NCBI GenBank assembly: GCA_964611525.1
Contig: CAZTAL010000085.1
Span: forward strand, 1 to 64,000
DNA length: 64,000 nucleotides
Reading direction: 5' to 3'
Origin: JAAYJR01 sp964611525
Lineage (GTDB): Bacteria > Bacteroidota > Bacteroidia > Bacteroidales > Prolixibacteraceae
Shown here one piece after another: positions 26,053-35,141 of the stretch. Position 1 is the stretch's first letter. Each line of letters begins with the position of its first letter. A program made the position numbers and the translations under genes. The notes under the pieces are model-generated. The model did no database searches. It had not been told where the DNA came from and saw only the letters and a program-made list of their open reading frames with translations.

Positions 26053-26320
26053 TTATCTCATTAAAGCTGTTTATTTCTAAGGTATGAGATAGAACTCGTC
26101 ATTCTAACTCTTTTTATATATGAACAAAATTTCGTAACTCGTTTGTAAATAAACTAATTTAAAATAAATAATTATTATTAGAAATTTCATCTCATTATAA
26201 TTGTTCATTTTAACGGTATGAGATGGAACTCGTCATTTATAATGTTTCTCCTGTGTGTACGATAGTGCACGACTCGTTTCATCATTCAAAATTAACAAAA
26301 TCTATTATACTTCTGCATTA
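26053..26320 (+). repeat. Two tandem 134-bp units with internal hairpin
   Basis: Unit 1 begins at 26053 and unit 2 at 26187. Their first 51 bases align closely, sharing ATCTCATTA and GGTATGAGAT plus GAACTCGTCATT. ATCTCAT and ATGAGAT pair within each unit as a hairpin. A second shared word, ACTCGTTT, falls at 26137 and 26272, which keeps the period at 134-135. Confidence 0.65.
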
Positions 26321-26360
26321 CGATTCCACTTCAGATATTTAGGTTATAAATAAAAATCCT

Positions 26361-26368
26361 TACTTTTG
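26361..26368 (+). promoter_or_regulatory. Probable -7 promoter box of pheT
   Basis: TACTTTTG fits TAnnTTTG and ends 28 bp before the pheT ATG at 26397. No upstream TTTG partner is clear. Confidence 0.4.
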
Positions 26369-26396
26369 TTGAATTCTTATAAAACATCAGATAAAT

Positions 26397-28847
26397 ATGA
26401 AGATATCTTATTCATGGTTAAAAGATTACATAAATATAGAACATACACCGGAAGAGATTTGTGAAATTCTTACCCAGATTGGTCTGGAAGTAGCAGGTAT
26501 GGAAGAGGTTGAAAGTGTAAAGGGTGGAATGAAAGGTCTTGTAGTTGGCAAAGTGATTACATGTGAAAAGCATCCGAACTCTGATCACCTGAGTAAAACT
26601 ACTGTTGATATAGGTAATAATGAATTATTGCCAATTATTTGTGGTGCACCTAATGTTGCTGCGGGACAAAAAGTGGTTATCGCGACTGCGGGAACGACAC
26701 TCTATATTGGTGATCAGGAATTTTTTCTGAAAAAAATTAAAATCAGAGGAGAAGTATCTAACGGAATGATTTGTGCTGAAGATGAGATAGGTATTGGCTC
26801 TGATCATGAAGGTATTATTGTTCTTGACGATTCAGCCGAAGTGGGATCTCCGGCAAAAGATTATTTTGATGTTGATTCCGATAAGGTTATAGAAATAGAT
26901 CTTACTCCGAACCGTATAGACGGGGCTTCTCATATAGGTGTGGCAAGGGATCTGGCAGCGTATTTGAACCAGTCAGGCTCAACAAAATATTACCGTCCGT
27001 CTGTTGATCATTTCAAGGTTGACAATCATGATCTGCATATTCCGGTAGAAATTATGAATCCGGAATCATGTTTCAGGTATGCAGGTATTTCCGTTTCGGG
27101 GGTTGAAGTAAAGGAGTCGCCGGATTGGCTGAAAAAAAGATTAAAAGTTGTCGGGCTTACTCCTATTAACAATCTGGTTGATATTACCAACTATGTTTTA
27201 TTTGAAACCGGTCAGCCTCTTCATGTATTTGATGCGAATGAAATAAAAGGTAAAAAAGTTATTGCCCGAACTATGCCTGCCGGAACCAGATTTATTACAC
27301 TGGATGGTGAGGAACGTATATTGCACGAGGATGATCTGATGATATGCAACACCATCGAGCCCATGGCTATGGCTGGAATTTTCGGTGGCATTGATTCCGG
27401 AGTAAAAAATTCCACTAAAAACATATTCATTGAAAGTGCATGGTTTAATCCTGTTTCTGTACGGAAAACAGCCAGGCGTCACGGACTTAACACTGATGCT
27501 TCCTTCCGCTTTGAAAGAGGTACTGATCCCGATGGTGTTATTTATGCCCTAAAAAGGGCTGCTTTATTGAGCAAAGAATTAGCCGGGGGGACCATTTCAT
27601 CTGAAATAATAGACGTTTATCCCTGTCCTGCTGAGGATCAGAAGGTAAATATATCCTACAAAAATATTGCACGTCTTATTGGCAAAGAGTTAAAAAAGGA
27701 AACTATTAATAGTATTCTTAATTCTCTGGAGATTAAAATTGTAAATGAGAATGACGAAGGATTGTCTCTCAGCGTGCCCTCTTATCGCGTGGATGTATCA
27801 CGTGAAGCCGATGTTATTGAAGAAATACTGAGAATATACGGATACAATAATATTGAGACTCCTGACCAGCTAAAAGCCTCTTTGCAATATTTTGAGCATC
27901 CTGACAGGGATGAGCTCAGGAACTTAGTAGCTGATATCCTGACTGGACTGGGTTTTAACGAAATATGGTCAAATTCCCTTACAAGGGCAGCATATTACGA
28001 TAAACTTAAAAAGTATAAAAAGCAGAATACGATAAAAATGCTCAATCCTTTGAGTGCAGACCTGAATGGTATGCGGCAGACATTATTGTTTGGCGGATTG
28101 GAATGTATTATTTATAATGTCAACCGCCAGAACAAAGATCTTAAATTATATGAATTTGGTAATTGCTATTTTAGGAAAGACGATAATAAAAAAGATGATC
28201 CGGTAGCTAATTACAATGAAGAGGAGCATCTCGGACTTTTTTTAACCGGTAATGCAGAGCCCGAAAGCTGGACAGGCAAACAAAAAGAAACATCATTATT
28301 TCAAATCAAAGCTGTTTCTGAAAATATACTTAAACGGCTTGGTTTGTCAGTTGAGAGTATGAATATAACTGAAACTGAAAATGAATTGTTATCGGAAGGA
28401 CTCCTTTACAGTTTGAATAATAAAACTTTGTTAGAACTGGGGACTGTTTCCACTGCTATTCAGCAGAAATTTGAAATTGAAAGTCCGGTTTATTATGCAG
28501 ACCTTAACTGGGAATATATTTTTACTGAGCATAAAAAGCATAAAGTGCTGTTCGGAAAACTACCGAAATTCCCCTATGTACGCCGCGATTTGGCTTTATT
28601 GATCGACAAGGATATTAAATTTGCAGATATTAAAAATTTGGCTTTTAAAATTGAGCGTAAAATACTCAGAGAAGTCGGACTATTCGATGTATATGAAGGC
28701 AAAGGAGTTCCGCAAGGTAAAAAATCATATGCTGTGAGCTTTATTTTACGGGATGATAGCCGGACATTGAAAGATAATCAAATCGATAAAACTATGAACA
28801 AACTGGTTACTGCTTTTAAGCGCGAATTTGGTGCCCAATTACGCTAA
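26397..28847 (+). CDS. pheT: Phenylalanyl-tRNA synthetase beta subunit
   Basis: The protein has 816 residues, normal full length. It shows the N-terminal MKISYSWLKDYI, the tRNA-binding EMAP domain (GLVVGKVITCEKHPNSDHLSKTTVD, ICGAPNVAAGQKV), the B3/4 domain (NNLVDITNYVLFETGQPLHVFDA, IMAMAGIFGG-like segment), B5, the catalytic-like core (HGLNTDASFRFERGTDP) and the C-terminal FDX-ACB domain (FPYVRRDLALLIDKDIKF, RTLKDNQIDKTM). It pairs with PheS, which is encoded elsewhere, to charge tRNA-Phe. No leader attenuator was identified. Confidence 0.96.
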   Translation: MKISYSWLKDYINIEHTPEEICEILTQIGLEVAGMEEVESVKGGMKGLVVGKVITCEKHPNSDHLSKTTVDIGNNELLPIICGAPNVAAGQKVVIATAGTTLYIGDQEFFLKKIKIRGEVSNGMICAEDEIGIGSDHEGIIVLDDSAEVGSPAKDYFDVDSDKVIEIDLTPNRIDGASHIGVARDLAAYLNQSGSTKYYRPSVDHFKVDNHDLHIPVEIMNPESCFRYAGISVSGVEVKESPDWLKKRLKVVGLTPINNLVDITNYVLFETGQPLHVFDANEIKGKKVIARTMPAGTRFITLDGEERILHEDDLMICNTIEPMAMAGIFGGIDSGVKNSTKNIFIESAWFNPVSVRKTARRHGLNTDASFRFERGTDPDGVIYALKRAALLSKELAGGTISSEIIDVYPCPAEDQKVNISYKNIARLIGKELKKETINSILNSLEIKIVNENDEGLSLSVPSYRVDVSREADVIEEILRIYGYNNIETPDQLKASLQYFEHPDRDELRNLVADILTGLGFNEIWSNSLTRAAYYDKLKKYKKQNTIKMLNPLSADLNGMRQTLLFGGLECIIYNVNRQNKDLKLYEFGNCYFRKDDNKKDDPVANYNEEEHLGLFLTGNAEPESWTGKQKETSLFQIKAVSENILKRLGLSVESMNITETENELLSEGLLYSLNNKTLLELGTVSTAIQQKFEIESPVYYADLNWEYIFTEHKKHKVLFGKLPKFPYVRRDLALLIDKDIKFADIKNLAFKIERKILREVGLFDVYEGKGVPQGKKSYAVSFILRDDSRTLKDNQIDKTMNKLVTAFKREFGAQLR

Positions 28848-28928
28848 AATGTTATGTAAAAAATAAAACCAGGAATAATAAATTACGTATATGATAAGTA
28901 ACCGACTATAAATGAATATTAATCTATT

Positions 28929-29792
28929 ATGTACAGATCAAATAACATATTAGCTCTTATTCCCCCTGATAAGGAAGGTGAAAAAATATTGAAGCAGGCC
29001 TTGTTTTTTCAGGAAAATCTTGGAATGCAAATTTTTATTCTTAATATTATTGACAAACCTTCCTTGTTCAAAAGACTTTTTCTGCCTGAGAAAGTACTGG
29101 ATATTAAAAAAGAAACTTTAAAAATTCAGCAGGAATTTGTAAAAAAAGCAATAGGAAGGGATATACCCAGAAACCTGGCAATAAGGATAAAAACCGGAAA
29201 TCCTTTGAAAGTACTAATGGCACAATCGAAAAACGGCGGTTATGAATTTATGATCATAGATAAGAGTCATGATTCCGGATCATTAATCAGACATGAAGCG
29301 GACAAGATAATCAGCCGTTCTTATTGTCCTGTTTTGACAATTCACAAAGACTATCCGTTAAACGAAATAAAAAAGATAATTATTCCGGTTGATATCTCAC
29401 AGGCTACTAAAAAAAAGTTGCTGTGGGCCACCTACTTTGCAAAGAAATTCAAAGCGAAAATTACGATAGTCTCGGCACTTAATATAAATTTATCTTCACG
29501 GAGAAGTTTAGCATGGAAAAATGCAGAAAAGTTAAAATATATGCTGCATCAGCGCGGCATTGATTGTGAAGTGGAGGTATTAAAAACCAAAAGCAAAGAG
29601 AAGCATAAAGTTATTCATGAATATATCAGGAAAGAAAATCCCGGTTTGGTCATTATCAGAACCCACCAGGAATCAAATATGTCAGGCACGCAAATAGGTA
29701 AGTTTGTATCTGAAATTGTGCATAATTGTAAAATGCCGGTTTTCACAGTAAACCGGGTTTTATATCCTATGCCTGTTGATTTTGAGTACTGA
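28929..29792 (+). CDS. Universal stress protein with two Usp domains
   Basis: The protein has 287 residues and consists of two Usp folds: residues about 6-138 (ILALIPPDKEGEKILKQALFF, ending CPVLTIH) and 145-280 (IIIPVDISQATKKKLLWATYFAKKF, ending MPVFTVNR). The ATP-binding GxxG-9-GS/T motif is not well kept in either half (KSHDSGSLIRHEADKII, GTQIGKFVSEIV), so it is probably a non-ATP-binding or weakly binding UspA-type protein. Such proteins act in the cytosol under starvation or stress. It lies 81 bp after pheT and could be read through from it. Confidence 0.82.
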   Translation: MYRSNNILALIPPDKEGEKILKQALFFQENLGMQIFILNIIDKPSLFKRLFLPEKVLDIKKETLKIQQEFVKKAIGRDIPRNLAIRIKTGNPLKVLMAQSKNGGYEFMIIDKSHDSGSLIRHEADKIISRSYCPVLTIHKDYPLNEIKKIIIPVDISQATKKKLLWATYFAKKFKAKITIVSALNINLSSRRSLAWKNAEKLKYMLHQRGIDCEVEVLKTKSKEKHKVIHEYIRKENPGLVIIRTHQESNMSGTQIGKFVSEIVHNCKMPVFTVNRVLYPMPVDFEY

Positions 29793-29815
29793 AATATATA
29801 TTTTACCCTAATTCA

Positions 29816-30334
29816 TTAATCTGAAATTTCCAGTGGGAAAAACTTATAGACCTCCACTTCCATTAAAAGAGTTTTAAATCCTCCTACGTTGTAAGAGCCG
29901 TATTGTCCGAAAGCCAGCTCAGAAGGCATTATCAATAATGCTTTGGTTCCTTTTTCCATATATGTCAAAGCCTCATGAAGTCCCAGTAATTCATCAACAT
30001 ATGTGGCAGAAGAACTTAACTGGGTAGGTGCCCGTACTATTAATTCCAGTGGCTCATATTCGCCGCTGCTGGTTACATAAGTACTGTCAATAGTCATTAT
30101 ATCGTAAAATATCTGAACTTTATCGTCAATAGCGATTGAATCTCCAGTACCCTTTTCCAGTTCAATATAATAAAGTCCGGAAGCTGTCGGATTCTCATTC
30201 GGGTAATTTTTCTGTATAAATTCATCCAATCTTTTCAGCTCCTGTTCTCTCTGTTTTTCAAGATCATTTTCTTTACAGGAAAAAAATGTGCCGGCAATTG
30301 TTGCGGTTATTAATATTGTTGCAATTCGTTTCAT
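29816..30334 (-). CDS. FKBP-type peptidyl-prolyl isomerase lipoprotein
   Basis: The protein has 172 residues. A lipobox (GTFFSC, Cys at about 20) gives a membrane-anchored periplasmic protein. A short Glu/Arg-rich helix (EKQREQELKRLDEF) leads to an FKBP domain (about 50-168: ASGLYYIELEKGTGDSIAIDDKVQIFYDI...LLGLHEALTYMEKGTKALLIMPSELAFGQYG). The typical aromatic active-site set is only partly present, so catalysis may be weak and the role may be chaperone-like. Gliding-motility GldI-type lipoproteins share this build, but no other gld genes are nearby. Confidence 0.82.
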   Translation of the reverse strand: MKRIATILITATIAGTFFSCKENDLEKQREQELKRLDEFIQKNYPNENPTASGLYYIELEKGTGDSIAIDDKVQIFYDIMTIDSTYVTSSGEYEPLELIVRAPTQLSSSATYVDELLGLHEALTYMEKGTKALLIMPSELAFGQYGSYNVGGFKTLLMEVEVYKFFPLEISD

Positions 30335-30416
30335 TATTATTACACTAATTTATTATGATTTGTAAATTATAATATACGTAATGTTGCTAAGACTTCCATC
30401 TAAAACGTCTGTTTTA

Positions 30417-31451
30417 TTAAATTTTTGTCTCTGATAAAAGATGTTTATAATCTTTTAAAAGTTGCTTAAATTTTTCAACTGTTTCGCTCAATGTTAGTTT
30501 GGATTCTCCTCCTGCTGCATTTATGTGGCCTCCGCCATTAAAATTTTCTTTTGAAAATTTGTTGACGGGAAAATTTCCTTTAGAACGGAATGAAGCTTTA
30601 ATTATGTCTTTTTTTTCAATAAACAAAGCACTGAAAATAATATTTTTTATTGATAACGGAAAATTTACAAATCCTTCCGTATCACCGGGCTGAAAATGGT
30701 ATTCTTCCAATTCTCTGTAGGAAATAGATATAACAGCAGAACGATATTCAGGAAAAATTTCCATTTTTTTATTAAGACAATATCCTAACAACTTCATACG
30801 ATTTTCAGAAAAATTGTTATATATGGCGGAATGGATTTTTTCTGTGTTTATTTTCCATGATAATAATTCTGATACAACTTTAAAAACATTAGGATTTGAA
30901 ATACCGTAGCTAAAGGAACCTGTATCTGTCATTATGCCTGTAAAAAAAGCTTCAGCCGCAGATTGATTAATAAATTTTTTAAAATTTATCTCTTTTAATA
31001 CATCAAAAACAAGTTCGGCAGTTGAGCTGTATTCTGTATCGGAAAATAAATAATCGGCGAAATCAGCTGGATCAGGATGATGGTCAATAACAATCTTTTG
31101 TTTAGGGAAAATCAGCAGTTGTTTTTTTATCTCTCCTGCCCTTTTAGGTTCATTGAAATCCAGACATATTAATATATCAGATTTAGCCATAATGTTTTTG
31201 ACCTTTTTTTTGTTATGATAGTAAATCAAAATTTCTACATTTGAAGTAAACCATTTAAGAAAAGAGGGATAATCATTTGGAGAAATTATTATAACTTCAT
31301 GGCCGGCATTATTTAATACTTCCGCCAAACCTATAGCGGAACCAATAGCATCTCCGTCAGGATTTTCGTGAGTTACTATTACTATATTTCTGTGTTTTTT
31401 TTCAAGTAAATTTTTCAGAGACGTAATAATCTCATTACCAATATTTTTCAA
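30417..31451 (-). CDS. nrnA: DHH-family oligoribonuclease/pAp phosphatase
   Basis: The protein has 344 residues. DHH-phosphoesterase motifs: THENPDGDAIGSAIGL (motif I), CLDFN (II), VIDHHPDP (III) and TGIMTDTGSFSYG (IV). The C-terminal DHHA1 domain ends with SKENFNGGGHINAAGG. NrnA degrades 2-5-residue RNA fragments and dephosphorylates pAp to AMP in the cytosol with manganese. The only start at the right place is TTG at 31451 (31449-31451 reads caa on the plus strand), since no ATG exists before the first motif. Confidence 0.9.
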   Translation of the reverse strand: MKNIGNEIITSLKNLLEKKHRNIVIVTHENPDGDAIGSAIGLAEVLNNAGHEVIIISPNDYPSFLKWFTSNVEILIYYHNKKKVKNIMAKSDILICLDFNEPKRAGEIKKQLLIFPKQKIVIDHHPDPADFADYLFSDTEYSSTAELVFDVLKEINFKKFINQSAAEAFFTGIMTDTGSFSYGISNPNVFKVVSELLSWKINTEKIHSAIYNNFSENRMKLLGYCLNKKMEIFPEYRSAVISISYRELEEYHFQPGDTEGFVNFPLSIKNIIFSALFIEKKDIIKASFRSKGNFPVNKFSKENFNGGGHINAAGGESKLTLSETVEKFKQLLKDYKHLLSETKI

Positions 31452-31535
31452 AATTATTATAATTTAAGTTGACAAATATAAGAAATCTGCACCTTGCGCA
31501 AAGGTTAATTTATTCAAATTTTATTAAAGAATATA

Positions 31536-31664
31536 GTTTAAAAGCCGCTTCGCGCTCTTTTCAGACAAATTAGTAAAATTTATCAAACTGATTTTCAATT
31601 ATATACAAAAAATATATAAAATTTTATAAGTAAAAGTTTTAGTTTTTATACTGAACTCATTAAT
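31536..31664 (+). repeat. MITE-like intergenic repeat, copy C
   Basis: The left terminal word is worn, but CGCTTCGCGCTCTTTTCAGAC, the body (AAATTTATCAAACTGATTTT) and the right end ACTGAACTCATTAAT are close to copy D. It lies between divergent nrnA and ndk, 38 bp before the ndk ATG, and could supply or disturb the ndk promoter. Confidence 0.6.
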
Positions 31665-31701
31665 ATTGCTTCAAATACAAATTAATAATGAGTTATAGAT
31701 T

Positions 31702-32121
31702 ATGGCAGGAAATCATACTTTAACAATAATCAAGCCTACCGCTTTTAAATATAATTATTCGGGAGCTATATTGAAAATGATAAATGAAGCCGGTTTTGTT
31801 ATAAAAGCCCTGAAGCTAATACAAATGACATCAATCCATGCTGCCTCATTTTATGCTGTCCACAGAGGTAAACCGTTTTATAAAGCGCTGACTGAATTTA
31901 TGAGCTCAGGTCCGGTGATTGTTGCGATACTTGAAAAGGATAATGCAGTAGAAGAATTTCGCTCACTCATTGGTGCAACTGATCCGGCTAAGGCGGACAA
32001 AGGGACGATAAGGGAACTTTACGGTACCAATCTACAGCAAAATGCTGTTCATGGCTCAGATAGTGATGAAAATGCCGTAAGAGAATCGGATTTCTTTTTT
32101 TCAAAGCTCGAGAGAGTTTAA
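31702..32121 (+). CDS. ndk: Nucleoside diphosphate kinase
   Basis: The protein has 139 residues, standard for Ndk. It begins HTLTIIKPTAF with Lys11 of the active site, has the conserved GATDPAKADKGTIRELYG loop, and ends with the phosphorylated His117 in NAVHGSDSDENAVRE. It transfers phosphate from ATP to other nucleoside diphosphates through the phosphohistidine. One gene unit, starting just past MITE copy C. Confidence 0.96.
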   Translation: MAGNHTLTIIKPTAFKYNYSGAILKMINEAGFVIKALKLIQMTSIHAASFYAVHRGKPFYKALTEFMSSGPVIVAILEKDNAVEEFRSLIGATDPAKADKGTIRELYGTNLQQNAVHGSDSDENAVRESDFFFSKLERV

Positions 32122-32167
32122 AAAAAGAATTTCATTTTCTCAAAAAATAAGTTTTTATAGCCACAAG

Positions 32168-32458
32168 TTATTTAAAGACTATTTTCGTAATTAACTCCTC
32201 CCCTGCCGATTCGTTCAGTCGTTTACGGATTTCTTCGCGTAGCATGATCAATTCATTTTTTACTACAGATGAATTGATCTCTACAAACAATATTCTTTTC
32301 GCCATATAAATATTGGATGTGTACCGTGCTATAGTTTTTCCCATCAGTGATTTCCACGAACTGGCAATATCTGCCTCCTTTAGTTTGCTGTCCATTTTCA
32401 TTTCAAGGACATATTCGCGTATTACCTCACCGAGTGTTTGTGTATTACTTCTTCTCAT
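32168..32458 (-). CDS. DUF721 (DciA-like) protein
   Basis: The protein has 96 residues (TQTLGEVIREYVLEMKMDSKLKEADIASSWKSLMGKTIARYT...FVEINSSVVKNELIMLREEIRKRLNE). This is the DUF721 family, to which DciA, a bacterial helicase-loading factor, belongs; the conserved Trp (SSWKSLMG) is present. Its start overlaps the recF stop by 4 bp (ATGA), the usual recF-DUF721 pair in Bacteroidota, which supports a role at replication. Length is short compared with DciA, so a true loader function is unproven. Confidence 0.85.
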   Translation of the reverse strand: MRRSNTQTLGEVIREYVLEMKMDSKLKEADIASSWKSLMGKTIARYTSNIYMAKRILFVEINSSVVKNELIMLREEIRKRLNESAGEELITKIVFK

Positions 32459-33561
32459 AAGATTGGTATTATATTGCCTGCATTAACCTGGAAAATGCGG
32501 GAGTCTGCATTCATTTTTCGGATAATGCCTTCAAGATGTTCCCTGTTGGTATCAGTAATAAATATCTGTCCAAAATGATCACCTGATACTACTTTAATTA
32601 TCTGTTTAACCCGCTGACGATCAAGTTTATCGAAAATATCATCAAGCAACAAAATAGGTTTCATGTCTGCTATTTCCTTTATAAAACTGAATTGAGCCAT
32701 TTTCAGTGCGACAAGGAAAGTTTTGTTTTGACCCTCTGATCCCAGTTTTTTTATTGGATATTCATCGATACTGAATACAAGATCATCTTTATGAATACCG
32801 GTTGTTGTGTATTGCATTATCCTGTCTCTCGACAGGGATTCGTTCAGCAGGTTTTCAAATTCATTTTCATACAGTAGTGATTGATGCATCAATCCCACTC
32901 TTTCATTATTTTTTGAAATATAGGAATAGTATTCTTGGAATACAGGTATAAGTTTTTCTACGAATTTGCTTCTTTCAGCATGTATCCGTTTACCGTAATC
33001 AAGCAGTCGTATGTCCCAGATTGCCAATAATTCCGGATCGAAAAAATGTTCGTTTGCAAACTGTTTTAATAAATTGTTTCGCTGAATAAGTGCACGGTTG
33101 TATTTAAGTAAATCGTTCAGATAATTTTGATCGTACTGTGAGATGACCCCGTCCATAAATTTACGCCGCTCGTCACTTCCCCCGACTATCAGATTTACGT
33201 CTGCCGGAGTGATCATAACCAGCGGAAGCAATCCGATGTGTTCTGCCAGTTTCTTGTATTTCTTAGAATTGCGTGTAAATTGCTTTTTACGGCCTTTATG
33301 TAATGTGCAAGTAATATTTTCCTTAGAATCTAAACGTTTGTATATCCCTGTAAGCCTGAAAAAACTTTCATCATGATTGATATTTAACTGATCTGTTGCA
33401 TTGAAAAAACTTTTACAAAACGAAAGATAATAAACAGCATCCATTAGGTTTGTTTTTCCGGTTCCGTTATTGCCAATTAAGCAATTGAGCCTGGAAGAAA
33501 AGGATAACTGAATATCTTTCAGATTCTTGAAATTTTTAATAGTTATATCCTTTATATACAT
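32455..33561 (-). CDS. recF: DNA replication and repair protein RecF
   Basis: The protein has 368 residues. The Walker A motif is GNNGTGKT at about 30-37, the signature region is LGSEGQNKTFLVALKMAQF and Walker B is PILLLDDIFDKLD. The GLLPLVMITPADVNLIVG and RRKFMDGVISQYD segments are typical of RecF. It loads RecA at gaps on DNA bound by single-strand binding protein, acting with RecO and RecR. It leads a two-gene unit with DUF721. Confidence 0.95.
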   Translation of the reverse strand: MYIKDITIKNFKNLKDIQLSFSSRLNCLIGNNGTGKTNLMDAVYYLSFCKSFFNATDQLNINHDESFFRLTGIYKRLDSKENITCTLHKGRKKQFTRNSKKYKKLAEHIGLLPLVMITPADVNLIVGGSDERRKFMDGVISQYDQNYLNDLLKYNRALIQRNNLLKQFANEHFFDPELLAIWDIRLLDYGKRIHAERSKFVEKLIPVFQEYYSYISKNNERVGLMHQSLLYENEFENLLNESLSRDRIMQYTTTGIHKDDLVFSIDEYPIKKLGSEGQNKTFLVALKMAQFSFIKEIADMKPILLLDDIFDKLDRQRVKQIIKVVSGDHFGQIFITDTNREHLEGIIRKMNADSRIFQVNAGNIIPIL

Positions 33562-33648
33562 TGTTAATCTACTCCCGTTAAACCAGAGTCTGAAAATCTA
33601 AATATTCAGATACAAAACTAATTAAAAAACGCCGGTTGATGAATAACA

Positions 33649-33674
33649 GGGTATATTTTTATTGTAGTATACCC
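33649..33674. other. Stem-loop in the divergent recF-TPR gap
   Basis: GGGTATA pairs with TATACCC over a 12-base AT-rich loop. No T-tract follows. It could be a regulatory fold or a protein-binding palindrome between the divergent genes. Confidence 0.35.
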
Positions 33675-33808
33675 CTACTTATGTCTTGGTGAATCTATAA
33701 ACCTGTCACATCAATGACTATAGTCCATTATTGAAATTATTAACCGGATAGTGGTTATTAATATTCAAATTTAAACATTCATTTGTCTTATGGTTAATAA
33801 AAAAAAAC

Positions 33809-33816
33809 TATTTTTG
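33809..33816 (+). promoter_or_regulatory. Promoter of the TPR gene
   Basis: TATTTTTG fits TAnnTTTG; a TTTG at 33782-33785 lies 23 bp upstream and can serve as the -33 box. The box ends 25 bp before the ATG at 33842. Confidence 0.55.
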
Positions 33817-33841
33817 CGGCACAACTTTGAAAACGAATGAC

Positions 33842-34528
33842 ATGGCAAAGAAGAAATCTGAACAACCTGATAATTTACAGGAACTTGAGAGTGCGCTGAC
33901 AAAAACGGAACATTTTATTGAAGAACATCAAAAGCCGATTACTTATGCTGTCGGGATAATTGTTATAGTTGTTGTTGCTTATCTGGGATTTAAAAAGTTT
34001 TATTTGCAACCACTTGAAAAAGAAGCTCAATCTCAGATGTTTATGGCAGAGAATTATTTTGAAAAAGATTCTTTTAATCTCGCTGTTAATGGTGACGGAA
34101 ATTACCTTGGGTTTCTTGATATTATAGATGATTATGGTATGACAAAAGCTGCCAATCTTGCCAGATATTATGCAGGTATTTCCTTTTTATATCTCTATCA
34201 GTATGAAGATGCACTTTATTTTCTGGAAGATTATAAAACAGATGATCTGCTTCTGGAGCCAATAGCTGAGGGAGCCATGGGTGACGCCAGTCTGGAACTG
34301 GGTGAACCTGAAAAGGCTTTAAAACATTATAAGAATGCTTACAGCTTAAATGACAATAACTTTACAAATCCCATATATATGATGAAAGCAGCCAATCTTA
34401 TGGAGTCTATGGACAAACTGGAGGATGCCCTTGCTCTTTATAAGGAAATAAAAGAAAAATATCCGGAATCCAATGAAGGAAGATATATTGATAGTTATAT
34501 AGCCCGTGTTAAAACAAAATTGGATTAA
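33842..34528 (+). CDS. TPR-containing membrane protein (YfgM-like)
   Basis: From ATG 33842 the protein has 228 residues; an in-frame TTG 15 bp upstream would lengthen it by five. One transmembrane helix lies at about 33-52 (PITYAVGIIVIVVVAYLGFKKFYL). Three to four tetratricopeptide motifs follow (AKAANLARYYAGISFLYLYQYEDALYFLED, AMGDASLELGEPEKALKHYKNAYSL, MKAANLMESMDKLEDALALYKEIKEKYP). The layout matches YfgM/TPR_21-type ancillary proteins with periplasmic repeats. It precedes ribH but has its own spacing of 116 bp. Confidence 0.8.
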   Translation: MAKKKSEQPDNLQELESALTKTEHFIEEHQKPITYAVGIIVIVVVAYLGFKKFYLQPLEKEAQSQMFMAENYFEKDSFNLAVNGDGNYLGFLDIIDDYGMTKAANLARYYAGISFLYLYQYEDALYFLEDYKTDDLLLEPIAEGAMGDASLELGEPEKALKHYKNAYSLNDNNFTNPIYMMKAANLMESMDKLEDALALYKEIKEKYPESNEGRYIDSYIARVKTKLD

Positions 34529-34531
34529 AAA

Positions 34532-34617
34532 TTACCCTTTGTATTAATTCAGGGGATATAAAGATAAAGATATAAGCGTTTATTTTTAACTCCGGCATTA
34601 ATGGGGGAAAGGGGTAA
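34532..34617 (+). promoter_or_regulatory. Structured leader upstream of ribH
   Basis: TTACCC with nearby ATTAAT at 34532-34548 can pair with ATTAATGGGGG and GGGGTAA at 34597-34617, forming a long imperfect stem around an inner AT-rich region. The conserved boxes of the FMN riboswitch are missing. It could be a terminator of the TPR gene or an unknown leader. Confidence 0.35.
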
Positions 34618-34644
34618 ATTTTAAAAAGGAATAAATATTTTGAA

Positions 34645-35130
34645 ATGACCACTAAAAATCTTTCGGAATACAACATTGACAGTATACCATCTGCAGAGAA
34701 AATGCGGTTTGGTATTGTAGTTTCAGAATGGAATTATGAAATTACCTCCGCACTGGCAAAAGGCGCTATAGAAACATTAAAAAAGTATGGTGCAGTGGAA
34801 AAAAATATTTTGATCAGTTTTGTTCCAGGGAGCTTCGAACTTCCATTGGGGGGGCAATTCTTTGCTGAAATGGGGGATGTTGATGCAGTAATACTTTTAG
34901 GATGTGTAATTCAAGGGGAAACACCTCATTTTGATTACATATGTAGTGGAGTAACAAAGGGCACAGTTGATCTCAATCTGAAATACCATATGCCCTTTAT
35001 TTTTGGAGTTCTTACAACAAAAACCATTCAGCAGGCAAAAGACCGCAGTGGAGGTAAATATGGCAACAAAGGCGACGAAGCTGCTGTCACTGCGATCAAG
35101 ATGATTAGTCTGAAACAATCATTTTTATGA
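34645..35130 (+). CDS. ribH: 6,7-dimethyl-8-ribityllumazine synthase
   Basis: The protein has 161 residues. Motifs: FGIVVSEWNYEIT (substrate Trp/Asn), VPGSFELPLG, LGCVIQGETPHFDYIC with the catalytic His95, and the C-terminal GGKYGNKGDEAA. RibH joins 5-amino-6-ribitylaminouracil with dihydroxybutanone phosphate in riboflavin synthesis. Other rib genes are not in this window. It converges with the Spy-like gene at 35142, leaving only 11 bp between stops. Confidence 0.96.
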   Translation: MTTKNLSEYNIDSIPSAEKMRFGIVVSEWNYEITSALAKGAIETLKKYGAVEKNILISFVPGSFELPLGGQFFAEMGDVDAVILLGCVIQGETPHFDYICSGVTKGTVDLNLKYHMPFIFGVLTTKTIQQAKDRSGGKYGNKGDEAAVTAIKMISLKQSFL

Positions 35131-35141
35131 TTTCAGTCCTG

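Larger units (their letters stand above)
26030..26396. other. Repeat-filled divergent gap between M3 peptidase and pheT
   Basis: The gap contains two tandem diverged units of about 134 bp (26053-26186 and 26187-26320), then the ACCTAAATATCTGAAGT motif on the minus strand (26318-26346) and the pheT promoter box at 26361. No ORF of note is seen. Confidence 0.6.

Noticed and set aside
34532..34617. FMN riboswitch upstream of ribH
   Set aside because: The conserved RFN boxes were not found; only generic pairing remains.
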